The position numbers were made by a program, and so were the translations under genes. The notes under the pieces are model-generated. The model worked only from the letters and a program-made list of their open reading frames with translations. It ran no database searches and was not told the DNA's origin. Positions 63,660-64,000 of a stretch of DNA of 64,000 nt are shown here, one piece after another; position 1 is the first letter of the stretch; each line of letters begins with the position of its first letter. Location: contig OY987238.1 in assembly GCA_963920705.1 (NCBI GenBank), forward strand, positions 13,386,183 to 13,450,182, written 5' to 3'. The DNA is from Odiellus spinosus (lineage: Eukaryota; Arthropoda; Arachnida; Opiliones; Phalangiidae).

Positions 63660-64000
63660 CTAAAGTGTCCACGGGTTTAATAATTATACTTATTTTTCAT
63701 AATGCTTTCGGCTTTGTAATTTTAACGCGAAATTAAAAATTTTAATTGCAAATAAAATATGCTCTCTTCGACGAATCTCTCGTAAAATGATCTTATAAAT
63801 ATTCTTCCGATCTCAATATTTTAGGCAAACATATACTTGGCCCGCCCGGCCATCCCCGAGTTAATAAAATATTCATTGAACCAAAACTGAGAAATCGATA
63901 AAACACGGAGGATTAATAGAAGGAGATACAGATAAGGGTTAAAATAATAATAGCTCTTAAAGGAATCATATATTTTTTGTGTTATCACAAGAATCTGATT
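63660..64000. other. Unassigned sequence to the window end
   Basis: No recognised repeat or gene. Confidence 0.3.

Overview
This is an AT-rich (roughly two-thirds A+T by eye) eukaryotic nuclear sequence, most likely from an invertebrate animal. The evidence is a dense set of short non-autonomous DNA transposons (MITEs) with clean target-site duplications, many minisatellites, a poly-A-tailed SINE with a perfect target duplication and an LTR fragment, with no prokaryotic gene organisation. The species cannot be named from the sequence. No protein-coding gene is supported: every long open frame is a shadow of a MITE or of a tandem array whose unit length is a multiple of three. The longest frames (279 and 141 codons near 27.7-28.5 kb) are a 21-bp minisatellite read in two frames. 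Exons of a large gene lying in introns here cannot be excluded.

The repeats fall into a few groups, defined by their ends. (1) Elements with 7-bp target duplications: family A (about 337 bp, ends CAGAAGCC/GGCTTCTG, 11 full copies and one fragment), family B (about 418 bp, ends CAGAGG/CCTCTG, 3 copies), element J (2500-2815) and, with a different end (CAAGGAGG), element K (44952-45231). (2) Elements flanked by TTAA and starting AAAGGGAG or similar: families E and F and elements at 23.2, 40.3 and 51.4 kb. (3) Elements flanked by TA: family C (about 550 bp), family R (16.1 kb) and a 212-bp hairpin at 56.4 kb. (4) hAT-like elements starting CAGGG (17.3, 21.8, 42.8 and 60.8 kb) and two very small ones. 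(5) Family D (GC-rGTTCATACTA ends), seven copies, one with its left part tandemly quadrupled.

Tandem arrays: a 172/173-bp satellite with dimeric higher-order structure (6.8-8.0 kb) and minisatellites of 25 bp (8.8-9.5), 23 bp (19.4-19.9), about 27 bp (23.3-23.6), 40 bp (26.3-26.9), 21 bp (27.7-28.2), 31 bp (32.8-33.2), 31 bp (33.65-34.2), a degenerate one at 41.6-42.2, 22 bp (56.8), 21 bp (58.1) and 20 bp (61.8-62.5). Several sit directly against or inside MITE arms.

Nesting gives a history. A interrupts D at 18.6 kb and F at 20.7 and 35.8 kb; B abuts F at 4.2 kb; a small hAT-like element interrupts F at 38.3 kb; C lies inside a TTAA element at 40.4 kb. Families A and B are therefore the youngest. 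The most unusual single item is the SINE at 55.9-56.2 kb on the minus strand: its first 30 nt can fold and read like the 5' Alu-domain hairpin of 7SL (SRP) RNA.
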